Origin: Streptomyces hiroshimensis | GTDB lineage: Bacteria > Actinomycetota > Actinomycetes > Streptomycetales > Streptomycetaceae | NCBI RefSeq assembly: GCF_014650335.1 | Contig: NZ_BMUT01000002.1 | Span: 462,140 to 526,139 of the forward strand | Direction: 5' to 3' | DNA: 64,000 bases | Part shown: in pieces, positions 57,356-64,000 of the stretch | How positions within the stretch are numbered: the stretch's first letter is position 1 | Layout: each line of letters begins with the position of its first letter | Notes under the pieces: generated by a model | Databases searched by the model: none | Told to the model about the DNA's origin: nothing | What the model saw: only the letters and a program-made list of their open reading frames with translations | Made by a program: the position numbers and the translations under genes

Positions 57356-57519
57356 GGGGTTTCCGTCCGGTGTGGGGGATCCGGTCGTGGTACGCGTCCA
57401 CGCTAGGTACCGGCCGGGGCCCGGGGCCTCGGGTGAACGGCCAGTTCTGTCTCCCCCCAAAGGATGAGGACGGTTCAGGTTTGAAGCACTGACCACCATC
57501 CTCGTACCGACGGTTCGTC

Positions 57520-58101
57520 CTATACGAACCGTTGCAGGAGCCCCCACGTGAACTCGGCCACGTACTCGCGCCGCTCACCGGCGGTGTCCGGCGCCGTGAA
57601 GGCGAGCCGCCAGCGGGTGGGGGCCGTGCCCTCCAGCGGCCGGGCGGGGGCGAAGGCGCGCGCCACCTCGTCCACGGTGCACGACCAGGGCTTCAGGTCC
57701 TCCACGGTCCGCAGGTCGGGGCCCGGCACACCCGGGGCGCGGATCAGCCACTCGTTCCAGACGGCGCCGCCGGGCGCCGCCAGCACCTCGAACCGCAGGC
57801 CGGGCCAGAGCGGCAGCCGCCACGTCGCCGCCTCGAACGTCAGGTCGCCGACGCGCCGCTCGCCGGTGGCCTCGGGCGGCCCGAGCACCGAGCGGTAGCG
57901 CGCGCCGGCCCCGCGCCGCCCGGGGGAGTGCACCATGGCCTGCCAGCGGCGGTTGGCCTCCCGCATCTCGCCCCGCCCGACGCCGAGCTCGCGCAGGGCC
58001 TCCTCGACCAGGCCGGGCTGGTGGTCGGCCATCCGCCGCAGCAGGACGAGCTGGAAGCCGAGGGGGCCGAAGGAGTCGGTGGCCGGGTTCATGAAGGCCA
58101 T
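57520..58101 (-). CDS. Conserved protein of unknown function
   Basis: A 193-residue soluble protein with no signal or membrane segment. It has a helical N-terminal half (LVLLRRMADHQPGLVEEALRELGVGRGEMREANRRWQAMVHS) and a beta-rich second half with WRLPLWPGLRFEVLAAPGGAVWNEWLIRAPG. I do not recognise the family. It is divergent from an ABC exporter operon and points toward the sortase gene. Confidence 0.6.
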   Translation of the reverse strand: MAFMNPATDSFGPLGFQLVLLRRMADHQPGLVEEALRELGVGRGEMREANRRWQAMVHSPGRRGAGARYRSVLGPPEATGERRVGDLTFEAATWRLPLWPGLRFEVLAAPGGAVWNEWLIRAPGVPGPDLRTVEDLKPWSCTVDEVARAFAPARPLEGTAPTRWRLAFTAPDTAGERREYVAEFTWGLLQRFV

Positions 58102-58182
58102 GGTCGCGCACCCGGCGGCGGACCGGGCACCGCCCGCTCATTAAGGTCGAGGCGAGTGATCACCGGCGTACGGAGGCTTCTG

Positions 58183-58902
58183 ATGTCCGGCTCGAAGGCC
58201 CCGCGGAGCGGCAGCCCGGCCCCGCTGCTGCGGCTGCGCGGGATCAGCCGCACCTACGGGGAGCGAAAGGCCCTGCACCCGCTCGACCTCGACCTGGAGC
58301 CGGGGAGCTGCACCGCCCTCTTCGGCCACAACGGATCGGGCAAGTCCACGCTGCTGCGCATCGCCGTCGGCCGGGACGAGCCCACCGGCGGCACCGCGCA
58401 GTTCGCGGGCCGCAAGATCTCCGAGGACGACCCGGAGGTACGGGCCAGGGTCGCGGTCGTGGGCGACACCGTGGCCACCTACCCGGACCTGACCGTGCGC
58501 GAGCACCTCGAACTCGTCACCGTCGCCCACGCCGTGGAGGACGCCGGAGCCTGGATCGACCACGTGCTCGCCGACCGCCGGCTGTCCGACCACGCGCAGG
58601 CGCTGCCCGGCTCGCTCTCCTCCGGCCAGCTGCAGTCCCTGCTGCTGGCCGCCGCGCTCGTCCGCCCCCGCGACCTGCTCATCCTTGACGAGCCCGAGCA
58701 GCGGCTCGACCCGGACGCCCGCATCCGCCTCGCGGAGCTGCTGAACGGCGAGAAGCGCGACGGCGTGGCCGTCCTGCTGGCGACCCACCAGGCCGACCTG
58801 GCGGAGTCCGTCGCGGACCGGATGATCGCCCTGGAGGACGGCCGGGTGATCGCCGAGGGCCCGCCTGCGGAGGTCCTGGGCGCGCTGGGGTTGCGCGGAT
58901 GA
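58183..58902 (+). CDS. ABC transporter ATP-binding protein
   Basis: A 239-residue ATPase. Walker A GHNGSGKST, a signature LSSGQLQ (degenerate from LSGGQ), Walker B LLILDEPEQRLD and the switch His in LLATHQAD are present. ATG 58183 with CGGAGG 6-7 bases upstream. The stop overlaps the start of the membrane protein gene (ATGA), so both form a two-component exporter of the bacitracin/ABC-2 kind. The imperfect signature and the Q of EPEQ in place of the usual A/T may lower turnover. Confidence 0.9.
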   Translation: MSGSKAPRSGSPAPLLRLRGISRTYGERKALHPLDLDLEPGSCTALFGHNGSGKSTLLRIAVGRDEPTGGTAQFAGRKISEDDPEVRARVAVVGDTVATYPDLTVREHLELVTVAHAVEDAGAWIDHVLADRRLSDHAQALPGSLSSGQLQSLLLAAALVRPRDLLILDEPEQRLDPDARIRLAELLNGEKRDGVAVLLATHQADLAESVADRMIALEDGRVIAEGPPAEVLGALGLRG

Positions 58903-60644
58903 GCGGCGAGGCACCGGGCGGGGTCCCGGCCGCCGACACTGACAGAGGTACCGACACTGACAGAGGTACCGACACCGGCAGAGGTATCGACGCCGACGAG
59001 CCCACGTGGACCGAGGAGGAGGACGACCGCACCGCCGAGACGCTGGCCTGGCTGCGCGAGAAGCGCAAGGCCCACCGCCGGCAGAAGGGCCGCGACCTCG
59101 CCGTCTACCTCTACTCGATCGTGCTCGTCGTCGCCGTCTACGGCAGCAGCTACGCCCTCCACTTCCTGCAGCGGGCCCGCCTGGGCGCCGGCTACGGCGG
59201 CCTCGGCGAGCGCGTCCAGGACACGCTCCCGGCCCTGTTCACGCTCCTGACCGCGGCCCTGGCCCTGCTCGCCGCGCGCGACGCCCTGTGGCGCGGCCCC
59301 GTCGTCGTCCCCGCCCCCTCGGTCGGCTGGCTGCTCGCGCATCCCGTGCGCCGCGCCGCCGTCCTGCGCCCGTGGTTCCGGCTGTCGGCCGGAGTGTCGG
59401 TCGTCCCGGCGCTGGTGGTGGCCGCCGCCGCGGCCGTCGTCCTGCGCGTCATGGACCTCGCCCCGCTCGGTGGAGCGCTGCTCGCGCTGCTGCCGGCCGC
59501 GCTGTGCCTGCCGCTGCTGGCCGTCGCGGTCGGCATGGCGGTGGAGCACCGGGCCGGGCTCGCGCGCCTCGTACGCCGCTTCTCGCCCCTGGCCGTCCTC
59601 GTGCTGATGCTGCTCGCCGGACAGGTCGCGGCCGCGGCGTACGGGCACCGGATCGCGGTGCTGGAGCAGGCGGAGCTGTGGTCCGGGCCGTGGGGCTGGG
59701 CCGCCCAGCCCGTCGTCGCCGTGACCGGCGGGCACGCGCCCGCCTGGCCCGTCGCGGTGGTCCTGCTGGCGCTGCTGGCGGCCGCGGGTCTGGTCCAGGG
59801 GAACCGGGACGCCGCGCGCGTGCCCACCACCCACCTGCGGCGGCGTGCGGCGACCGCCCAGACGGTCTCCTCGGTGATGTACTCGGTGGAGCTGCGGGCC
59901 GCCAAGCTGGCCCTGGCGGACGCCACGGGCACCGGCAGCACCCGCCGGGTCCGGCTGCCGCGCCCGCGCAGCAAGTATCTCGTGGTGGTGTGGCGGGACC
60001 TGCTGTCGCTGCTGAGGGCGCCCGCGCGCCCGGCGAAGGCCCTGATGTGGGTGGTGTGTGCCACGGCGGCGGCCGCCCTGGGGATGCAGTTCGGCGGTCC
60101 GGAGCGGGTGATCTGCCTCGTGGCCGCGCTGCTGCTCGGCTACGTCGGCGTGGGTGCGCTCGCCGAACCGGCCCGGCTGGAGACGGACGACGTGCGGCGC
60201 GCGGCCTGGTCCCCGTTCCGTTTCCGCACGCTGATGCTCCAGCACGCGGTGGTGCCGGCGGTGCTGGGCGCCTTGACGGCGCTGCTCGCGGCGGTGCCGT
60301 TCGCGGTGTCGGGTGCGCCCTGGGCGTTGCTGCTGATGCCGGTGTGCGCGGTGCCGTTCGCGGCGGCGGCGGTCTTCGCGGCGTGCCGGGGCCCGGCCCG
60401 TACGCACCTGATGGCCACCGGCATCAGCACGCCGATGGGCGACCCCGGCGTGTTCCTCTTCCTCGGCTGGTACGCGGCGGGGCCGCTGGTGACGGTGGGC
60501 GGTCTGGGGATCGCCCTGCACAAGGCGCTGGGACGGGGGCTCGACGGGGGTGCCGTGGCCGATGTGGCGTCCGTGGCAGCCGTGCTGACGGCGGGCCTGC
60601 TCACCTTCGCGGCGTGGTCGGCGGACCGGCTGGTGCGTCACTGA
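58899..60644 (+). CDS. Large ABC-2-like membrane subunit
   Basis: A 581-residue membrane protein with about 12-14 hydrophobic helices after a 65-residue acidic cytoplasmic N-terminus. The N-terminus includes a slippage-prone tandem repeat (DTDRGT three times, DNA 58938-58990 with 18-base period). It is the permease partner of the preceding ATPase, coupled through an ATGA overlap. This type (annotated DUF6297 in actinobacteria, as I recall) has no assigned substrate. Confidence 0.8.
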   Translation: MSGEAPGGVPAADTDRGTDTDRGTDTGRGIDADEPTWTEEEDDRTAETLAWLREKRKAHRRQKGRDLAVYLYSIVLVVAVYGSSYALHFLQRARLGAGYGGLGERVQDTLPALFTLLTAALALLAARDALWRGPVVVPAPSVGWLLAHPVRRAAVLRPWFRLSAGVSVVPALVVAAAAAVVLRVMDLAPLGGALLALLPAALCLPLLAVAVGMAVEHRAGLARLVRRFSPLAVLVLMLLAGQVAAAAYGHRIAVLEQAELWSGPWGWAAQPVVAVTGGHAPAWPVAVVLLALLAAAGLVQGNRDAARVPTTHLRRRAATAQTVSSVMYSVELRAAKLALADATGTGSTRRVRLPRPRSKYLVVVWRDLLSLLRAPARPAKALMWVVCATAAAALGMQFGGPERVICLVAALLLGYVGVGALAEPARLETDDVRRAAWSPFRFRTLMLQHAVVPAVLGALTALLAAVPFAVSGAPWALLLMPVCAVPFAAAAVFAACRGPARTHLMATGISTPMGDPGVFLFLGWYAAGPLVTVGGLGIALHKALGRGLDGGAVADVASVAAVLTAGLLTFAAWSADRLVRH

Positions 60645-60710
60645 AGTTGACGTGAGACGGCACACTTCGCGCTGGTCACAGGCGTTTCCGATCCGGACAT
60701 AGTCGCCCGA

Positions 60711-60729
60711 ACGGGCGATTCCGGCCGGG
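60711..60729 (+). promoter_or_regulatory. Conserved motif ACGGGCGATTCCGGCCGGG, copy 2
   Basis: Exact match to 47038-47056. It is followed after a few bases by TTGACGAGAGCAGACTCTG. The next paralogous gene has the parallel arrangement ACGGGTGATTCCG (61441-61453) then CTGACGCGAGCACACTCTG. Two paralogues with two matching upstream blocks suggest a functional promoter or operator. Confidence 0.55.
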
Positions 60730-60830
60730 AGTTGACGAGAGCAGACTCTGAAGCAGGGCGGCGCGCGCCTCCTCCACCGAAGCTCCCGGCCGCTGTTCCG
60801 CCGGGATCGCAGCGAAGTGAAGGAGGACCC

Positions 60831-61346
60831 ATGTTCTCATCCGCCACCCGCCGCGTGGCCGCCGCTGCGGCTGCCGCCGCCGGTGCGCTCACGCTCGGGC
60901 TGGGTGTCACGACCGCCACCGCGGCGGACGGTGACACGATGGCTGCGGTGCTGAGTTGCGCGGGCAACCTCACGGTGCAGGTCAACACCTCGACGGGTGT
61001 GGTCTCGGGGTTCGGCAACCTGAGATGCTCGGCGGCGGGTCAGCCGCTGATCAACTCGGCCACGCTGCAGCTGGCGGGTTCGGCGGCCGGCTCGGGCAGC
61101 GTGGTGCAGACCAGGACGGCGGACCGGCTCACCTACAACACCGGCCAGAGCACCACGCTCAACCCCGTCACCCGGACGTTCGTGAACTTCCCGGGGCGCA
61201 CGGCCGAGCAGGGTTCGGGCTCCACCAGCGGCGGGCTCTTCCACCCGTCCCGCCTGGCCGACTCGGGCGTGGGTACGTCGTCCCAGACCGGTGTCATCAG
61301 GACCTTCAGCCTCGGCGTCTACGCGCTCTCGCTGAACGTCCCCTGA
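60831..61346 (+). CDS. Small secreted protein, paralogue 1
   Basis: A 171-residue protein with a clear signal peptide (MFSSATRRVAAAAAAAAGAL, cleavage near TATAADG). The mature domain of about 140 residues is rich in Ser, Thr, Gly and Asn, with two cysteines (LSCAGNL and LRCSAAG) likely forming a disulphide. It resembles no family I know. The next gene is a paralogue with the same plan. ATG 60831 has an ideal AAGGAGGA. Likely exported by Sec and expressed under the shared upstream motif. Confidence 0.82.
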   Translation: MFSSATRRVAAAAAAAAGALTLGLGVTTATAADGDTMAAVLSCAGNLTVQVNTSTGVVSGFGNLRCSAAGQPLINSATLQLAGSAAGSGSVVQTRTADRLTYNTGQSTTLNPVTRTFVNFPGRTAEQGSGSTSGGLFHPSRLADSGVGTSSQTGVIRTFSLGVYALSLNVP

Positions 61347-61566
61347 TCCCCTGATCCACCCGGTGGTCCGGTCCACCCTGAAAGGCGCCCCGCTCCGTCC
61401 AGTGCGCCCGGAGCGGGGCGCCGCCGCGAGCTTCACCTGAACGGGTGATTCCGTAACTGCTGCTGACGCGAGCACACTCTGGGCAGGATGGTGCGCACCC
61501 TCCCTCCAACAGGGGCTTCCGGAATGCCGTCTTGCCGGGCTGCCCCTCGAAACGAAGGAGGACGGC

Positions 61567-62085
61567 ATGTTCTCATCCACGCAGCGCCGGCTGACGGCCG
61601 GCGCGGCCGCACTCGCCGGGGCACTCACGCTCGGGCTCGGGACCTTCGGCAGCACCGCCGCATCGGCCCAGCAACTCACGCTCGTCCGCTGCACCGGCGG
61701 CGGCTTCACCATGGACGTCAACGCCTCGGCGATCGGGAGCGGCACGCTCAGCGACTGCAGGGCTCCCGGTCACCCCGAGCTCACCTCCGCGGTCATCAGC
61801 ATGACGGGCCTGCCCACCGTCTCCGACGACATCGTGGAGACCACGACCAGCGACAAGATCACCTGGAACACCGGCGCCGTGACCCGGCTGACCGAAGCCA
61901 GGACGTTCGTGCCGACGCTCGGGAACAGGGTGCGCGAAGCGGGTGAGGGCGCCACGGTCAGCGGTCTCTTCCACCCCTCCGATGAGACCGAACTCGGCCG
62001 TGGCACCCAAACGTTCAACCACGCCCACCACTTCGTCATCAACAACGGATTCACCCTCGCCCTGGCCGACGGCGCCCTCGGCTGA
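61567..62085 (+). CDS. Small secreted protein, paralogue 2
   Basis: A 172-residue paralogue of the preceding gene. The signal peptide starts MFSSTQRRLTAGAAALAGAL and the mature part has the equivalent cysteines (LVRCTGGGF and LSDCRAPG). The blocks ITWNTGAVTRLTEARTFV and ATVSGLFHPS match LTYNTGQSTTLNPVTRTFV and STSGGLFHPS of paralogue 1. ATG 61567 after GAAGGAGGA. Tandem duplication followed by divergence is evident, and the upstream motif was copied too. Function unknown. Confidence 0.82.
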   Translation: MFSSTQRRLTAGAAALAGALTLGLGTFGSTAASAQQLTLVRCTGGGFTMDVNASAIGSGTLSDCRAPGHPELTSAVISMTGLPTVSDDIVETTTSDKITWNTGAVTRLTEARTFVPTLGNRVREAGEGATVSGLFHPSDETELGRGTQTFNHAHHFVINNGFTLALADGALG

Positions 62086-62147
62086 GGCGGCGGCCCCGCC
62101 CGGGCAGACCGCCCGGGCGGCCCCGCCGGGTCACTGCCCCACCCCGT

Positions 62148-62182
62148 GGCCCCGCCGGGTCACTGCCCCACCCGGCGGGGCC
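62148..62182. terminator. Bidirectional terminator with duplicated arm
   Basis: GGCCCCGCCGGGT pairs perfectly over 13 bp with ACCCGGCGGGGCC, loop 9 bases. The left arm and loop (GGCCCCGCCGGGTCACTGCC) also occur at 62119, so the terminator has been half-duplicated. It stands between convergent genes. Confidence 0.85.
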
Positions 62183-62208
62183 ACCCCCGGCCCTCCGCCC
62201 CTCCCCGC

Positions 62209-62724
62209 TCAGCCGCCGGTGACGCCGTCCACCCGCTCCCGCAGCAGGTCCGCGTGCCCGTTGTGGCGGGCGTACTCGCCGATGAGGTGGAGGTGGACGA
62301 AGCGGAGCGAACACATCTCGCCGTCGACGGTGAACGTGTCGTCCAGGGACGCCCCCGCGACCGCCTCGTCGGCCAGCCGCTGCTCCTCCAGCAGGCACGC
62401 GTAGTACGCGGCGGCACGGGCCGGGTCCCCGCCCTCGAAGTCGGCGTTCCCGTTCTCCTCCGTGGCGTAGAGCCGGGGCAGGTCCTGTCCGGCGAACCGC
62501 TCGCGGAACCAGATGCGCTCGACCTTCGCCATGTGGCGGATCAGCCCCAGCAGCGACAGGTCCGACGGCGGCACGCTCCGCTCGGCCAGCTGCTCACCGG
62601 TCAGGCCCGCGCACTTGTGCAGCAGGGTGCTGCGGTGCCAGGCGAGCAGGCCGGTGAGCAGGGTGCGTTCGCCGGCCGCGAGCGATCCGGCGGGGCGGGT
62701 GACCTCGGGTGCTGTCCACGTCAT
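62209..62724 (-). CDS. DinB-family protein (DUF664)
   Basis: A 171-residue four-helix-bundle protein of the DinB superfamily. Its metal-binding histidines appear in LLAWHRSTLLHKC, LIRHMAKVERIWF and EYARHNGHADLLRE. Members include mycothiol- or bacillithiol-dependent enzymes; the DUF664 branch is abundant in Streptomyces and mostly uncharacterised. ATG 62724. Confidence 0.88.
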   Translation of the reverse strand: MTWTAPEVTRPAGSLAAGERTLLTGLLAWHRSTLLHKCAGLTGEQLAERSVPPSDLSLLGLIRHMAKVERIWFRERFAGQDLPRLYATEENGNADFEGGDPARAAAYYACLLEEQRLADEAVAGASLDDTFTVDGEMCSLRFVHLHLIGEYARHNGHADLLRERVDGVTGG

Positions 62725-62814
62725 CCGGTGATCATGCCCATGCCCGTACGGTCCGCGCGAGCCCTTTCTCCGGCCGCCCTGGCCATGGCCCTGACCTTGA
62801 CCCCGGCCCGGCCC

Positions 62815-63624
62815 TCAGCCGTCCGAGCCCTCGGGCTCCGGCTGCAGCACCACGAAGTCCGCCCCCGCCGGGTCCAGGCAGACGGCCAGCCGGCCGACGC
62901 CCTTCGCGTTCTCCGGGCCCATCTGCACCGTGCCGCCGCCCTCGACGACCTTCGCGACCGTCGCATCGCAGTCCGCGGTGGCGAAGACCGGGTGCCAGTA
63001 CGGGCGGCCGCCGTTCAGGGCGAGGTGCTCGGAGGGGAGCTGCATCAGGCCGCCGTGCATGAACTCCTTGTCCCGCCCCGCCGGGGTGAGCAGCACATAC
63101 GTCCCTCCGCCGCCCGGGAGCGGCGTGTCCTCCGCCGTCCAGCCGAGGGCCGCGCCGTAGAACTCCTTCGCCGCCGCCGCGTCGGTGGTGTACAGCTCGG
63201 TCCAGGACAGGGTGCCCGGGGTGTCGGCCGCCTCCAGGCCGCGGTACGTCCCGGGCTGGAAGACGGCGAACTGGCCGCCCTGGGGATCGGTGAACTGGGC
63301 CATCCGGCCCTCGCCCTCGGCGGGGCCCATCGGCGCCACCCGCACCGTGCCGCCCGCGCGCTCGACGGCCTCGGCCGTGGCGTCCGCATCGGAGGTCCCG
63401 AAATAGATCATCCAGGCGGAGCGGGCGCCTTCCTCGGTGAGCGGGCCGATGCCGGCGACGGACTTGCCGTCCAGCCGGAAGACGCCGTAGTCACTCGCTT
63501 CCCCGCCCTCGGACCGGAACTCCCAGCCGAACACCGAGCCGTAGAAGGCGGTCGCGGCCGGGACGTCGGGCGCGCCGAGGTCGAGCCAGGAGGGGGAGCC
63601 GGGGACAAAGTCGGTGGTGATCAT
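62815..63624 (-). CDS. Two-domain VOC (glyoxalase-like) protein
   Basis: A 269-residue protein made of two vicinal-oxygen-chelate domains. The first starts PSWLDLGAPDVPAATAFYGSVFGWEF and the second LSWTELYTTDAAAAKEFYGAALGWTAED. Each ends with a GG-x-V/A-x-x-PEN or DPQGGQFAVFQPG segment. Such proteins include lyases, dioxygenases and antibiotic-binding proteins. The metal-ligand positions look incomplete, so binding rather than catalysis is possible. ATG 63624 with GGGAGAT upstream. Confidence 0.88.
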   Translation of the reverse strand: MITTDFVPGSPSWLDLGAPDVPAATAFYGSVFGWEFRSEGGEASDYGVFRLDGKSVAGIGPLTEEGARSAWMIYFGTSDADATAEAVERAGGTVRVAPMGPAEGEGRMAQFTDPQGGQFAVFQPGTYRGLEAADTPGTLSWTELYTTDAAAAKEFYGAALGWTAEDTPLPGGGGTYVLLTPAGRDKEFMHGGLMQLPSEHLALNGGRPYWHPVFATADCDATVAKVVEGGGTVQMGPENAKGVGRLAVCLDPAGADFVVLQPEPEGSDG

Positions 63625-63710
63625 GGAAGCGATCTCCCTTCGCGGATCCTTTGCGAAGCCAGCGTGACACCCGCCACTGACAATCGCCCGTCGGCGCAGG
63701 TCGCACGGGG

Positions 63711-64000
63711 CTACTCCCCGGCGTCCTGGTGCGCCCGCAGCCCGACCCCGATGATCCCGTCCCAGTACGTCAGCTCCTCCACGATCGGGTAGGCCGGTCC
63801 CTTGCCCTCCAGGCTCAGCACGACGCCCGTCTCCTTGGGCTTGCCCTTCTCGCGGCCGTCCGGTGTCGCCGCCGCCTGCTCCGGCTCGATGTGCACGTCC
63901 GTGACCCGGAAGCCGCGCTTCGTGCACAGCTCCAGCACCCGCGGCAGCAGCCCCTTGCGGGTGCGGTACGCCAGGTGCAGCTCGACGCGGTCGCCCGGCA
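63711..64000 (-). CDS. MgtC/SapB-type protein, C-terminal end (partial)
   Basis: Only the last 96 codons are in the window; the gene continues beyond the right edge. They form a small ferredoxin-like cytoplasmic domain: PGDRVELHLAYRTRKGLLPRVLELCTKRGFRVTDVHIE, then VVLSLEGKGPAYPIVEELTYWDGIIGVGL. This matches the regulatory tail of MgtC/SapB membrane proteins, which are linked to magnesium and ATP homeostasis. The call rests on the tail only. Confidence 0.6.
   Translation of the reverse strand, partial: PGDRVELHLAYRTRKGLLPRVLELCTKRGFRVTDVHIEPEQAAATPDGREKGKPKETGVVLSLEGKGPAYPIVEELTYWDGIIGVGLRAHQDAGE

Overview
The window is chromosomal DNA from a Streptomyces or very close relative. Evidence: GC is very high, GTG and TTG starts are common, third codon positions are nearly all G or C, and the housekeeping genes follow a Streptomyces core order. 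Those are era, leuA, recO, uppS, a zur/znu zinc locus, glyS, dusB, ppdK, kimA-like, dgt, dnaG, a hrdA-type sigma factor and tRNA genes.

Layout. 1-2.5 kb: a drug-type MFS exporter divergent from an MmyB-type XRE regulator. 2.5-5.3 kb: a lipoprotein, a cytidine-deaminase-like protein, a membrane protein and era, followed by a duplicated era tail. 5.3-6.7 kb: an M4 (protealysin-like) peptidase with its emfourin-type inhibitor. 6.8-8.8 kb: leuA behind a leader peptide with four consecutive Leu codons. 9-12.8 kb: a zinc-ribbon/TerB protein, a membrane protein, recO with a duplicated 5' end, and uppS. 12.85-16.1 kb: Zur and a ZnuABC uptake operon with two Zur-like boxes over the znuA start. 16.2-20.9 kb: glyS, a Uma2 nuclease, a two-component pair and a TetR regulator. 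20.9-27.7 kb: an accessory patch with two repeat clusters, an aldo/keto reductase, and two exporter/regulator pairs (MFS+XRE and MFS+MarR). 27.7-32.5 kb: dusB, ppdK and a run of hairpins. 32.6-38.4 kb: a winged-helix regulator, a sugar ABC operon with partly duplicated 3' ends, and a damaged IS605/IS1341-type insertion (tnpB fragment, HNH gene, omega-RNA-like right end). 38.4-47 kb: a KimA-type K+ permease, an SDR, an orphan NirD, a TauE/SafE permease, a trypsin-like protease, a SanA-like protein and dgt. 47-54.3 kb: a ferredoxin-reductase-like flavoprotein, dnaG, a third repeat cluster, the sigma factor and an FGGY kinase. 54.5-64 kb: three tRNAs, thioredoxin with a SigR-type promoter, a histidine phosphatase, an OsmC/Ohr protein, a sortase, an ABC exporter, two paralogous small secreted proteins, DinB and VOC proteins and the end of an MgtC-like gene.

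The least explained material is repetitive. Three separate clusters (about 20.95-21.5, 25.25-25.75 and 50.4-51.07 kb) hold long tandem units built from the same palindromic words. A short CCCGGGGGG-type double-hairpin element sits exactly at the junctions of partial gene duplications in recO and in a sugar permease, and a different short repeat lies in frame inside dgt. These elements appear to have entered or reshaped genes without destroying them. The tnpB/HNH/omega-RNA locus is the other candidate for an unusual system.

All functional calls come from reading motifs and context. No database search was run.
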